The translations under genes were made by a program, and so were the position numbers. The notes under the pieces are model-generated. The model was not told the origin of the DNA. It worked only from the letters and a program-made list of their open reading frames with translations, and made no database searches. From the NCBI GenBank assembly GCA_048498995.1, contig JBEHWX010000152.1:1-10656 (forward strand): 10,656 nt of DNA, given 5' to 3'. Source of the stretch: JBEHWX01 sp048498995 (GTDB lineage: Bacteria; Bacteroidota; Ignavibacteria; OLB7). Each line of letters begins with the position of its first letter. Position 1 is the first letter of the stretch. Positions 1 to 6,438 of this stretch are shown here, piece by piece.

Positions 1-10
1 GGCCAGGGCG

Positions 11-151
11 CGCACGCTGAAGACGTGCGCGATTGATGCCATGGCAAGTCCCGAAACGACGCACCGGTAGCCGCACGTCTTTAGCGTGCGCGATTGATGC
101 CATGGCAAGTCCCGAAACGACGCACCGGTAGCCGCACGTCTTTAGCGTGCG
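11..151. repeat. Tandem 61-bp repeat with palindromic elements
   Basis: Two identical 61-bp units lie head to tail at 30-90 and 91-151. Each ends in a 19-bp imperfect palindrome, CGCACGTCTTTAGCGTGCG (72-90 and 133-151), with 6-bp arms. A third palindrome at 11-29 is the reverse complement of these apart from one base. The result is three hairpins spaced by an identical 42-bp linker. A further 5-bp hairpin (155-159 with 166-170) follows, just downstream of the stop codon of the minus-strand gene ending at 187. The array could help end transcription or be a REP-like dispersed element. No T-run is present, so a classic intrinsic terminator is not supported. The repetition is seen directly; any function is inference. 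Confidence 0.85.
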
Positions 152-186
152 CTCGTGGCGCGCCGGCCACCGCCGGACGCCACCGG

Positions 187-957
187 TCAAGGAGATCCCC
201 AGCGGCTTCCGCGCCGCGATGCCCGCTGCCGGTCCTCGATGCACTCCCGCCCCACGCCGGAACGGAGCACCAGAGCTCCCTCGATGGCTGGCGCCACGTC
301 GATTCCCCGCGCGGTGGAAAGTGCGCGGTCGGCATCTCGGCGGAGGCTCTCCCCGGGCAGGCAGCCGGATGCCGCGGAGGTCACCGGGCACCCGGGGCCG
401 GGAGCGATGGGAGTGTCCGACTCCTCGCGAAGGCCGGCGTCGGCCGGTCCGGCTCCGTCGCCGGATGCCCCCTCCTGATCGGGAGCGCCGCCGGAGGAGA
501 GCATCGCGGCGATCGCTCCGCCGAGCAGACAGACGGCGCCGGAGGAATGCAGGTTGGTGAACCCGGCCCGCGTGAGCACCTGGTCCTCCCCACCGACAAC
601 CACCACGTCGTATTCCCCCTCCGGCCAGCAGCGGAGCTCCGAGAGCGGAATCGCTCCCCGCTGCACGCGGACCGCTCCCCCGGAGGGGAACCGGTAGGTA
701 TGGGTCCAGTAGACGCGCCCATCGAGGCGACGGATCGCCATCACGGTCCAGGGGAGCGTGGCCGGTGGCCCGTCGATATCGAAGACGAGGCTGGCCGGAT
801 CGGGCATGCCCGCGGCCTGCGGATCGAGGCCGGAGCGGCCATCGGTCTCCACGATCGGCGCCGGAGTATCGAGCGCGAGAATGGGAGCGTGACCGAGGAT
901 GATCACCATCATCACCAGAACGAACAGGTGACGGCGCGGCTTCACTTCTCTCATCAT
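187..957 (-). CDS. Hypothetical secreted protein
   Basis: I do not recognise a family for this 256-residue protein. The chosen ATG at 957 is preceded by GGAGAC about 6 bases upstream and gives a clean signal peptide: MMREVKPRRH basic region, a hydrophobic core at residues 11-28, and probable cleavage after A28 in HAPILA. The reading frame is open further upstream to an ATG at 1086, but that start would bury the signal peptide. Residues 55-135 look like a beta-rich domain (WTVMAIRRLDGRVYWTHTYR, then PEGEYDVVVVGG). A second hydrophobic stretch at about 141-153 (AVCLLGGAIAAML) could be a membrane segment. The rest is Gly/Ala/Ser/Pro-rich and then basic, probably disordered. It is probably exported and periplasmic or membrane-anchored. 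It stands alone, with the tandem palindromes directly downstream. Confidence 0.6.
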   Translation of the reverse strand: MMREVKPRRHLFVLVMMVIILGHAPILALDTPAPIVETDGRSGLDPQAAGMPDPASLVFDIDGPPATLPWTVMAIRRLDGRVYWTHTYRFPSGGAVRVQRGAIPLSELRCWPEGEYDVVVVGGEDQVLTRAGFTNLHSSGAVCLLGGAIAAMLSSGGAPDQEGASGDGAGPADAGLREESDTPIAPGPGCPVTSAASGCLPGESLRRDADRALSTARGIDVAPAIEGALVLRSGVGRECIEDRQRASRRGSRWGSP

Positions 958-1149
958 AGTGTCTCCGTCTCGTGACGGTCGGGCATTGCAACGAATCACC
1001 ATTGGGGCGATCGGGACAGGGACGAGGGCTGTATTGTCAACGCATCGGTTGCGGCGCTTGAGATCGGCTTCGCGGCGGTCCCGCACGTGGGGGAACGTGG
1101 AGCAAGCACTCCACGAGGGAGAGCGAATGCGGGCCTTCCGGAATTCATC

Positions 1150-1212
1150 ACAAAGCTAGGCCGCCGTGCCCGCCGAAGCGAGCGTGACGACTACTCAAAA
1201 AACCCCTACGCG
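1150..1212 (-). repeat. 63-bp hairpin repeat, copy A
   Basis: This copy aligns without gaps to the one at 1407-1469, 257 bp away. Both begin ACAAAGCTA and end with ACTCAAAAAACCCCT plus a few bases. The interior forms a stem of about 12 bp with two mismatches (1162-1173 with 1178-1189, loop CGAA). On the minus strand it reads: a GGGGTTTTTTGAGT block, then the hairpin, then TAGCTTTG (1158-1151). TAGCTTTG fits the Bacteroidetes -7 consensus TAnnTTTG and points toward the gene starting at 957. It may therefore be a mobile or duplicated promoter/terminator module, but that is inference. Confidence 0.75.
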
Positions 1213-1406
1213 GCCCCTCCCGCATCGCGCGGCGATGATCGATAAGGCACGCGCCATGTTCGTGTGAAGGCCGCGGAAGCGGCGGGCACGGCGCGTCGAG
1301 CGTGGTAGTTCGAGTGAGACGATCGGATCGGTAGTCGAGGGAGAGGTGCCGGAGGCGGCCGCGCGGGAACGCCGGCCACGCCGCGGCTTCGCACCGGAGC
1401 GACACT

Positions 1407-1469
1407 ACAAAGCTACGCCGCGCTCCCGGCCAAGGCGAGCGCGGCGATCACTCAAAAAACCCCTATGCG
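1407..1469 (-). repeat. 63-bp hairpin repeat, copy B
   Basis: This is the second copy of the repeat, beginning 20 bases beyond the stop codon of the TPR/LuxR gene. Its hairpin is perfect: CGCCGCGCTC pairs with GAGCGCGGCG over 10 bp. The stem sequence differs from copy A although the ends are conserved, so pairing is kept while the bases change. This suggests the structure itself matters. Lying just after a stop codon, it may help end transcription. However, the T-run on that strand comes before the hairpin rather than after it, so it is not a standard intrinsic terminator. Confidence 0.75.
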
Positions 1470-1488
1470 CGAGCCGGACGCGTGAAGC

Positions 1489-3156
1489 TCAGGAGATGCC
1501 CGCGAGGAAGGTGGTGACCGAGGTGGCCGACCGCAGCGCCAGCTTCCGCCGGATGCTGGCGCGCTGGTTTTCGACCGTGCGATGCGAGGTGAAGAGGATG
1601 CCGGCGATCTCCTTGGTGGAAAGCCCGACACGGATCAGACAGCAGACCTTCAGCTCGGCCGGCGTCAGTCCCGGATAGAGCTCGGCGAGCCGGCTCTGGA
1701 ACCGCGGGTGCACCTGCTGGAACTGCCGGGCGAACGTCTCCCAGTCCGCGTCGGTGCCGAGGGCGGATTGCAGTTGATGGAGAATATCGACCGAGGCGTC
1801 ATCGCCGACATTCAGGCTCCGCATCCGGTCACGGACGTTCTCCATGCATTCGCTCTTCTGCACGAGCTGCATCGCAAGGAGCGTCAGCTCCCGGTTCTTG
1901 TGCTCGACCTCCCGCTCCATCCGCTCCAGCTTCAGGCGCTGGATCTCGTTCTCCCGCTCCAGCCGCTCCGAGTCGAACCGCGCCTGCATCTCGATGATCG
2001 CGCGCTGCCGTTCGGTGGTCATCAGCTCCTTGTCGAGCCGCTGAAATTCCTTCTGATGGAAGAGCGCCTCGCGGAGCTCGCCGCGCGCCTCGTGCACCCC
2101 GGCGATCCCTTCGTGCAGACGAGACCGGAGTTGAACATCCTGCTGCGCCTCGGCAAGCGGCAGCGCCTTCAGTCGCAGCTCCAGGCATTCCTCCCAGTTT
2201 CCCTGCTCGGCATGCAGATCGGCAATCTCGACGTAGAGCGGCGCGAGCTGATCGTCGTTGCCGCTCCGCTCGAGCATCACGCGCGATCGATCGAAGCACT
2301 CGACGGCCAGATCGGGACGTCCCGTCGTCTTGTAGATCCGCCCGAGCACCTGGGTCGTGATGGCGGCGCGGTCGTGATAGCCGAGACGCTCGAAGATCGC
2401 CAGGGCTTCGAGCTCGATCTCGATGGCCGCCTCGAGCTCGAGCTGCTCCATGCGGCAACCTCCGATATTGGACAGAGCGATCGCCACGCTCAGCTCGTCG
2501 TTCTCCTTCCTGGCCAGATCCCGGGAGCGCTCGAAATAGCTCACCGCCCGCTCGATGTTCCCGGACAGATAGTGAATGGCGGCCAGATCGTTGTACGCGG
2601 CCACGATATGGTAGGTATCCCCCATCGATTCGGCGATCTCCAGCGAGCGGAGCATCGGCTCGATCGCCTCATCGTAGCGCCCCACCTTGCTGTACAGCAC
2701 CCCGAGCATGCCCAGCACGCCGCTGATCAGATCGATGTTGTTCTCCCGCTCGAAGATGGTCAGCGCGAATCGCACCCCCTCGATCGCCTCGGCGTGGCGT
2801 CCGACGTTCAGATAGATCTCTCCTCGAGCGTACATCGTTCGGGCAGTCCAGCCGTCATCCCCCAGCTCGCGACAGAGCTCCAACGCCTTGTCGATATGTT
2901 CGAAGGCCGCCGGATGCTCGGCGCGGCGCGAGTGCAGCAGCGCGATGGCGCGGTTGGCGCGGATGATCAGTACCGGGTCGCCGAGCTCCCGTGCAACCTC
3001 CAGCCCCCGCCGCATCTTGGCGAGATAGCCGTCGAGGTCCTTTCTCAGCTCCGTGGGTGGCGTCCGCAGCAGCGCGTCGAGCTCGGCGCGCACGCGTGCC
3101 TCCTCGGAGGTGCTCACCTTCGATCTCGATCCTGAGACGATGTTCGATGGTTGCAT
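1489..3156 (-). CDS. TPR / coiled-coil / LuxR-type transcription regulator
   Basis: This is a cytoplasmic DNA-binding regulator of 555 residues if started at the ATG at 3156. Residues about 60-370 are tandem tetratricopeptide repeats (for example GRYDEAIEPMLRSLEIAESM). About 371-446 is a charged coiled coil rich in Glu, Arg and Leu. The C-terminus (497-555) is a LuxR/GerE helix-turn-helix: LTPAELKVCCLIRVGLSTKE, then the recognition helix around SHRTVENQRASIRRKL. The block before it (DWETFARQFQQVHPRFQ) matches my recollection of the segment preceding the HTH in Bacteroidetes regulators of this architecture. No receiver, kinase or sensor domain is visible, so the TPRs probably bind a partner protein. 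The start is uncertain. The ATG has no clear ribosome site, while an in-frame GTG at 3093 sits 5 bases after GAGGAGG and would give 534 residues. Its targets are unknown. Confidence 0.9.
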   Translation of the reverse strand: MQPSNIVSGSRSKVSTSEEARVRAELDALLRTPPTELRKDLDGYLAKMRRGLEVARELGDPVLIIRANRAIALLHSRRAEHPAAFEHIDKALELCRELGDDGWTARTMYARGEIYLNVGRHAEAIEGVRFALTIFERENNIDLISGVLGMLGVLYSKVGRYDEAIEPMLRSLEIAESMGDTYHIVAAYNDLAAIHYLSGNIERAVSYFERSRDLARKENDELSVAIALSNIGGCRMEQLELEAAIEIELEALAIFERLGYHDRAAITTQVLGRIYKTTGRPDLAVECFDRSRVMLERSGNDDQLAPLYVEIADLHAEQGNWEECLELRLKALPLAEAQQDVQLRSRLHEGIAGVHEARGELREALFHQKEFQRLDKELMTTERQRAIIEMQARFDSERLERENEIQRLKLERMEREVEHKNRELTLLAMQLVQKSECMENVRDRMRSLNVGDDASVDILHQLQSALGTDADWETFARQFQQVHPRFQSRLAELYPGLTPAELKVCCLIRVGLSTKEIAGILFTSHRTVENQRASIRRKLALRSATSVTTFLAGIS

Positions 3157-3394
3157 GGTGCTGGATGATTGGGCAATTGGTGGAGGATGCCTGTTGCAAC
3201 GCCCGCCCTGCCGGTAACCGGGGCAATGTGGAGATCGCTTCGGGACCGATATATCACGAAAAGGGGGGCGTGGACAACGACACGCCCGCGACGACAACGA
3301 ACGGAGCCCCTCGGACACTCCGGGCGACCGCCTGAATCTGGCGCGGAAATCGATGGACGATGCGGATCACCCGGTCCGGCACGTCCGGCCCACC

Positions 3395-3425
3395 TTCGCA
3401 TTGGGGCGCATTTGTACTATGTTTG
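3395..3425 (+). promoter_or_regulatory. Candidate FCB-type promoter for the Ig-like/HAD gene pair
   Basis: TATGTTTG at 3418-3425 matches the Bacteroidetes -7 element TAnnTTTG. TTCG, a poor -33 element, ends 19 bases before it. An overlapping TACTAT (3415-3420) could act as an ordinary -10 box. Transcription would begin near 3432, about 20 bases before the ATG at 3451. The rest of the 3157-3450 interval shows no gene and separates two divergent units. The same 8-mer occurs before the SAM riboswitch. Confidence 0.45.
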
Positions 3426-3450
3426 CGCCGACGAATCCGGAACCGACGCC

Positions 3451-3690
3451 ATGAGCATTACGATCCCCTTCTCGGTGGAAGATACCCCGAAGGATTGCCT
3501 GATTCAGTTGCGGGATCTCTCGGGAGATTACGTCATCACCGAGATCTACCACGCCCAGTGCCAGCCGGGCATCCACACCGTGGAGTTCGATCCCGGCAAG
3601 ATCCATGGAGGACTGGAGGCGGGAATCTACCTACTGACCGTCACCATGGATGGTGATCTGAAATCGTATCCACTGCAGTACATGCCATGA
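3451..3690 (+). CDS. Small stand-alone FlgD-type Ig-like domain protein
   Basis: This 79-residue protein is essentially one Ig-like beta-sandwich of the FlgD/T9SS-sorting type. The pattern ITIPFSV, then a strand IQLRDLSGDYV, then PGIHTVEFD, then GLEAGIYLLTVTMDG and a final strand follows the usual FlgD_ig layout. Such domains normally sit at the C-terminus of large secreted proteins in FCB-group bacteria. Here the domain is alone and has no signal peptide, so it is presumably cytoplasmic. The frame is open upstream, but that stretch is not protein-like, and a promoter-like element ends 25 bases before this ATG. The ribosome site is weak (GGAA about 9 bases upstream). The HAD phosphatase gene begins 34 bases after its stop, so the two may be co-transcribed. 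Its function is unknown; a C-terminal remnant of a larger protein is possible. Confidence 0.65.
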   Translation: MSITIPFSVEDTPKDCLIQLRDLSGDYVITEIYHAQCQPGIHTVEFDPGKIHGGLEAGIYLLTVTMDGDLKSYPLQYMP

Positions 3691-3724
3691 TCACCCTCGA
3701 CGCCGCCATCGGCGATCGCCTCCG

Positions 3725-4456
3725 ATGAGCAGCGCGCCGGCGCGCGATGAGCCGATGTATCGGATGCCGACCGATCGGATGCCGACCGATCGGATGCCGC
3801 GCGGGCTCGCCGTCTTCGATCTCGACGGCACGCTCATCAAGGGGATGACCGCCTGCGAAACGCTCGCCGAACGGCTCGGACGCTCCGAACAGATGCGGGT
3901 CTTCGAGCGCGCGGTGGGACGGGAGCCGATCCGCGCCGCGCGCGCCGAGATGGCCGGCTGGTACGGGCTGCCGCCGGCCGAGGAGCTGCTCGCCACGCTC
4001 GACGAGACGACGCTCGCCCCGAACGCGATCGAGGGAATCGCCGAGCTCCACGCCCACGGCATCGCCGTCACCATCGCCACCCTCACCTGGACGTTCGCCG
4101 CCGAACGGATCGCCGCGCGCCTCGGCATCGACAGCGTGGCCGGCACCGTGCTCTGCATCGACGGCGCGGTGGATCACTTCTGGGCCGATGACAAGGAGCG
4201 ATGGCTGCGACAGCGCGCCGACGAATTCCGCTTGCCGCTGGCGCGGACGGCCGCCGTCGGGGATACCGCGAGCGATCTGCCGATGCTCCGCGCCGCCGGC
4301 CTCCCCTTCTTCGTCGGCAGCGCGCCGCCGGAGGATCTGCCGCCGGAGGCGCATCATCCCGAGGGGGATATCCTCCGGATCGCGCGGCGGTTCATCGCCC
4401 ATCTCCACCAGCTCGACCTGAAGGACACGCCTGACGCGGCCGCTTCTCACCGCTGA
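3725..4456 (+). CDS. HAD-family phosphatase (phosphoserine phosphatase-like)
   Basis: This is a 243-residue haloacid dehalogenase superfamily hydrolase of the HAD-IB/SerB-like type. Motif I is VFDLDGTL, with nucleophile D32 and acid/base D34. Motif II is the Thr-containing TIATLTW (about 117-122). Motif III is K157 in DDKERW. Motif IV is GDTASDLPML (179-188), with Mg2+-binding aspartates. A helical cap lies between motifs I and II. All catalytic positions are present, so it should hydrolyse a small phosphomonoester. The substrate cannot be fixed: motif II lacks the SGGF of true SerB, so I do not give a symbol. The start is ambiguous. In-frame ATGs occur at 3725, 3755, 3764, 3779 and 3794, and only the last matches the usual family N-terminus. 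The gene ends 3 bases from the stop of the convergent chromate transporter gene. Confidence 0.85.
   Translation: MSSAPARDEPMYRMPTDRMPTDRMPRGLAVFDLDGTLIKGMTACETLAERLGRSEQMRVFERAVGREPIRAARAEMAGWYGLPPAEELLATLDETTLAPNAIEGIAELHAHGIAVTIATLTWTFAAERIAARLGIDSVAGTVLCIDGAVDHFWADDKERWLRQRADEFRLPLARTAAVGDTASDLPMLRAAGLPFFVGSAPPEDLPPEAHHPEGDILRIARRFIAHLHQLDLKDTPDAAASHR
3761..3799 (+). repeat. 15-bp tandem repeat at the HAD gene start
   Basis: The unit CGGATGCCGACCGAT occurs at 3761-3775 and 3776-3790, with a 9-base partial copy at 3791-3799. It encodes R-M-P-T-D and so supplies a possible ATG start in every copy. A diverged copy may precede it at 3746-3760. Confidence 0.9.
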
Positions 4457-4459
4457 ACC

Positions 4460-5653
4460 TCATCCCCGCAAGAACAGCCAGCCGAGGATGGCGCCGGCAA
4501 GGAAGAGCCAGCTCGGGTTGATCCGCGTGGCCGCCAGCAGCGCGAGCGCGCCCAGCGCTAGTCCCCAGCCCGCCGGGGTCGCCAGCGCGTCCCGTCCCAG
4601 CAGGATCAGCGCCGCGCCGATCAATCCCACCGCCCCCACGTTCACGCCGTCGAGGAACCCGCCGAACCAGGCCAGGCGCCGCAGCCGCGGCAGCACCCGC
4701 CCCAGCAGCAGAATGAAGCAGAACGACGGAAGGAAGATGCCCACGGTGCCGGCGATCCCTCCCGGAAAGCCGCCGGCGAGATAGCCGACGAACGTCGCCG
4801 TGGTGAAGACCGGTCCCGGCGTCACCTGACCGATCGCCACGGCGTCCAGCAGCTGGCGATGCGAGATCCAGCCGAGCGTGCCGACCAGATCGCGCTCCAG
4901 GAAGGCGATCAGCACATAGCCGCTGCCGTAGAGAACGCTGCCGATGTAGAGAAAGTAGAGCAGGATGGTCGCGGCCGAGGGCGCGGCCAGCATGCCGCCG
5001 AAGAGGCCGGCCGACCAGAGCATCGGAAGCCGCCCCCGCCTCGGCGGAGATCCGACCGGCCCGTCACCGCGCTCCCGCTCACCGTCCTCCCCCTTCGGGT
5101 CGCGCCGGGAGGCGGAGCGCGCCAGCAGCACGCCGATGCCGCCGGCGGCCATCAGCAGAAGCAGCTCGTGGGCGCCGAGGAGCGAGGCGCCGAGAATGCC
5201 GGCCATCAGCAGGAGCATCGCCGGACGTCGGAGATATTCCGACAGGAGCTTCCACGCCGCGTGCGCCACCACGGCCACCGCCACCGGCTTGAGCCCCGCG
5301 AGCGCCGCGGCCAGATCGGGTCGGGAGCCGTAGGTAACGTAGAGCCAGGCGAGCGTCAGCACGATGGCGAACGCCGGGGTGATGAAGCAGAGGCCGGCCA
5401 CCACGAGCCCGGGAGTGCCGCCGAGCTCCGCGCCGATATGGATCGCCAGCTCGGTCGAGTTCGGTCCGGGGATCAGATTCACCAGCCCGAGCATCTCCAG
5501 GAACCGTTCCCGCGTGATCCATCCGCGCCGGTCCACCAGCTCGCGCCGCATCATGGCGATGTGCGCCGCCGGCCCGCCGAACGCGGTGAGGCCGAGCCTG
5601 AGAAACAGCCGCGCGATGTCGATGAGGGAGTGCGATCGGGATTCGGGAGTCAT
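4460..5653 (-). CDS. chrA: Chromate transporter, two-domain CHR family
   Basis: This is a 397-residue integral inner-membrane protein of the long-chain chromate ion transporter (CHR/ChrA) family, usually credited with chromate efflux in exchange with sulfate. It has the expected two homologous halves. The N-terminal half carries RLGLTAFGGPAAHIAMMRRE and NLIPGPNSTELAIHIG. The C-terminal half (from about 225) carries the matching AIGQVTPGPVFTTATFVGYL. A charged Arg/Glu/Gly-rich cytoplasmic linker at about 180-210 joins them. Many hydrophobic segments fit about ten membrane spans. The ATG at 5653 (MTPESRSHSLIDIARLF) fits the family N-terminus. The frame is open upstream through a poly-G tract, which is not protein-like. 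No good ribosome site is visible. Family membership is certain; chromate as the real substrate is less so. The leader contains unusual G and C tracts. Confidence 0.92.
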   Translation of the reverse strand: MTPESRSHSLIDIARLFLRLGLTAFGGPAAHIAMMRRELVDRRGWITRERFLEMLGLVNLIPGPNSTELAIHIGAELGGTPGLVVAGLCFITPAFAIVLTLAWLYVTYGSRPDLAAALAGLKPVAVAVVAHAAWKLLSEYLRRPAMLLLMAGILGASLLGAHELLLLMAAGGIGVLLARSASRRDPKGEDGERERGDGPVGSPPRRGRLPMLWSAGLFGGMLAAPSAATILLYFLYIGSVLYGSGYVLIAFLERDLVGTLGWISHRQLLDAVAIGQVTPGPVFTTATFVGYLAGGFPGGIAGTVGIFLPSFCFILLLGRVLPRLRRLAWFGGFLDGVNVGAVGLIGAALILLGRDALATPAGWGLALGALALLAATRINPSWLFLAGAILGWLFLRG

Positions 5654-5691
5654 GGGAGCAGGGGGTAGCGGCCAGCGATCCGGGAGGATGA

Positions 5692-5765
5692 GGGGGGGGA
5701 GAAAACGGGATCGGGGGGCCCGCAACAAAAAGCACCAACCCACCCACCCCCCACCCCCCCCCCCC
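5692..5765 (-). repeat. Homopolymer G/C tracts with strong G-quadruplex potential
   Basis: On the plus strand there are G8 (5692-5699), G6 (5713-5718), C6 (5747-5752) and C12 (5754-5765), with two CCC tracts just before C6. On the minus strand, the sense strand of chrA, the C tracts read as G12-T-G6-T-GGG-T-GGG with single-base loops, a very strong G-quadruplex motif. The G tracts read as C8 and C6, which could instead pair with the G tracts in the leader RNA. The block lies 85-112 bases upstream of the chrA ATG and after the lipoprotein stop. Such tracts are also prone to slippage and to sequencing error. Confidence 0.8.
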
Positions 5766-5801
5766 AACGGAGGCCGCCGATCCATCGATCTACGATCGTA
5801 C

Positions 5802-6401
5802 TTACATGCCGACGGTGGCCAGCGCTTCCTGCTCGGACTTGCCGAGCTGGAGCGCCTCGGAGACCTTCTGGAGCTGCTGGGCGTTCCCCTGCTTGTTGGC
5901 GAAGGCCAGCACGCCGGCGTCGGACATGCCGAAGCGCTTCAGATGGGAGTACTCGCCGCCGGAGAGGATCTCCTTCTTCTCCTTGAAGTGGAGCTTGGCG
6001 ATCTCGACGATCGTCACGTCGGAGATGCCGGCATCCTTCAGCGCGCGGATATCATCTCCCCAACGGGGGATCGCGCCCATGTCGACGAGCTGCACGAGCG
6101 CGGTGGCGCCGATTCCCTGCGGCACCATCAGCTGCAGATCGCCAGCCAGATCGAATTTCAGATTGCGGTCGTGCACCGACTTGACCATGTCGACGGCGGC
6201 GTTGTCGTCGAGGCCGCTCCGCTTGACCGAGGCCAGGTTGTCCACTTCCCCCTGGGTCAGGTCCATCCCGCTCAGCTTGGCGGCGGCCGCGTCGGAGTAG
6301 CCGGCATCGACCAGCTTCTTCTTGGTCGCGGCATCCTCGCCGGAGCAGGCGCCGACCAGCAGCGCCAGGCAGAGCATCGAAAGGATATGATTGAGCTTCA
6401 T
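5802..6401 (-). CDS. Lipoprotein with degenerate helical repeats
   Basis: This is a 199-residue lipoprotein of unknown function. A short basic N-terminus and a hydrophobic core lead to the lipobox LVGAC, so cleavage before C19 and lipidation are expected. Residue +2 is Ser, compatible with outer-membrane sorting. The ATG at 6401 follows GGAGAC by 6 bases. The mature part contains about six copies of a short helical motif of the form helix-G-[hydrophobic]-S/D-D/E-x3-[hydrophobic]. Copies are at about 30-43 (LVDAGYSDAAAAKL), 59-73, 91-106, 121-135 (LKDAGISDVTIVEIA), 154-168 (LKRFGMSDAGVLAFA) and 183-198. They probably stack as a helical solenoid or short hairpins that bind another protein. The gene starts 37 bases after the scpB stop, so the two are probably co-transcribed, though no functional link is obvious. 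Confidence 0.8.
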   Translation of the reverse strand: MKLNHILSMLCLALLVGACSGEDAATKKKLVDAGYSDAAAAKLSGMDLTQGEVDNLASVKRSGLDDNAAVDMVKSVHDRNLKFDLAGDLQLMVPQGIGATALVQLVDMGAIPRWGDDIRALKDAGISDVTIVEIAKLHFKEKKEILSGGEYSHLKRFGMSDAGVLAFANKQGNAQQLQKVSEALQLGKSEQEALATVGM

Positions 6402-6438
6402 GTAGCGTCTCCGTTGGATCTGTTGCACCTGCTTCACG

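Larger units (their letters stand above)
958..1488. other. Non-coding region with hairpin repeats
   Basis: These 531 bases lie between the stop codon of the TPR/LuxR gene and the start codon of the secreted-protein gene, both on the minus strand. No open frame here has family-like content. The region holds two copies of a 63-bp repeat (1150-1212 and 1407-1469). It also holds a 13-bp inverted match, CGCCGTGCCCGCC at 1162-1174 against its reverse complement at 1281-1293. A TTGACA on the minus strand (1040-1035) lacks a recognisable partner -10 box. Confidence 0.6.

Noticed and set aside
11..151. Possible CRISPR array
   Set aside because: The spacers between palindromes are identical, there are only three elements, and no cas gene is present. 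It is a tandem duplication, not CRISPR.
94..975. Long plus-strand open frame opposite the secreted-protein gene
   Set aside because: It is Arg/Gly/Pro-rich with no domain pattern. The opposite strand has a signal peptide, a ribosome site and a coherent protein, so this is an antisense shadow of GC-rich coding DNA.
1035..1040. TTGACA (minus strand) as a sigma-70 promoter for the gene starting at 957
   Set aside because: No acceptable -10 box lies 16-18 bases downstream; that stretch is GC-rich (GTCCCG).
1582..3135. 517-codon plus-strand frame opposite the TPR/LuxR gene
   Set aside because: The minus strand encodes clear TPRs and a LuxR helix-turn-helix. The plus-strand frame is a mirror artefact of codon bias.
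4859..5668. Plus-strand frame opposite the chromate transporter
   Set aside because: It is highly charged with His/Arg/Gly repeats, while the minus strand gives an unmistakable CHR transporter.
5770..5801. Terminator after the lipoprotein gene
   Set aside because: Short palindromes such as TACGATCGTA are present, but there is no stable stem followed by a T-run, so no intrinsic terminator is called.
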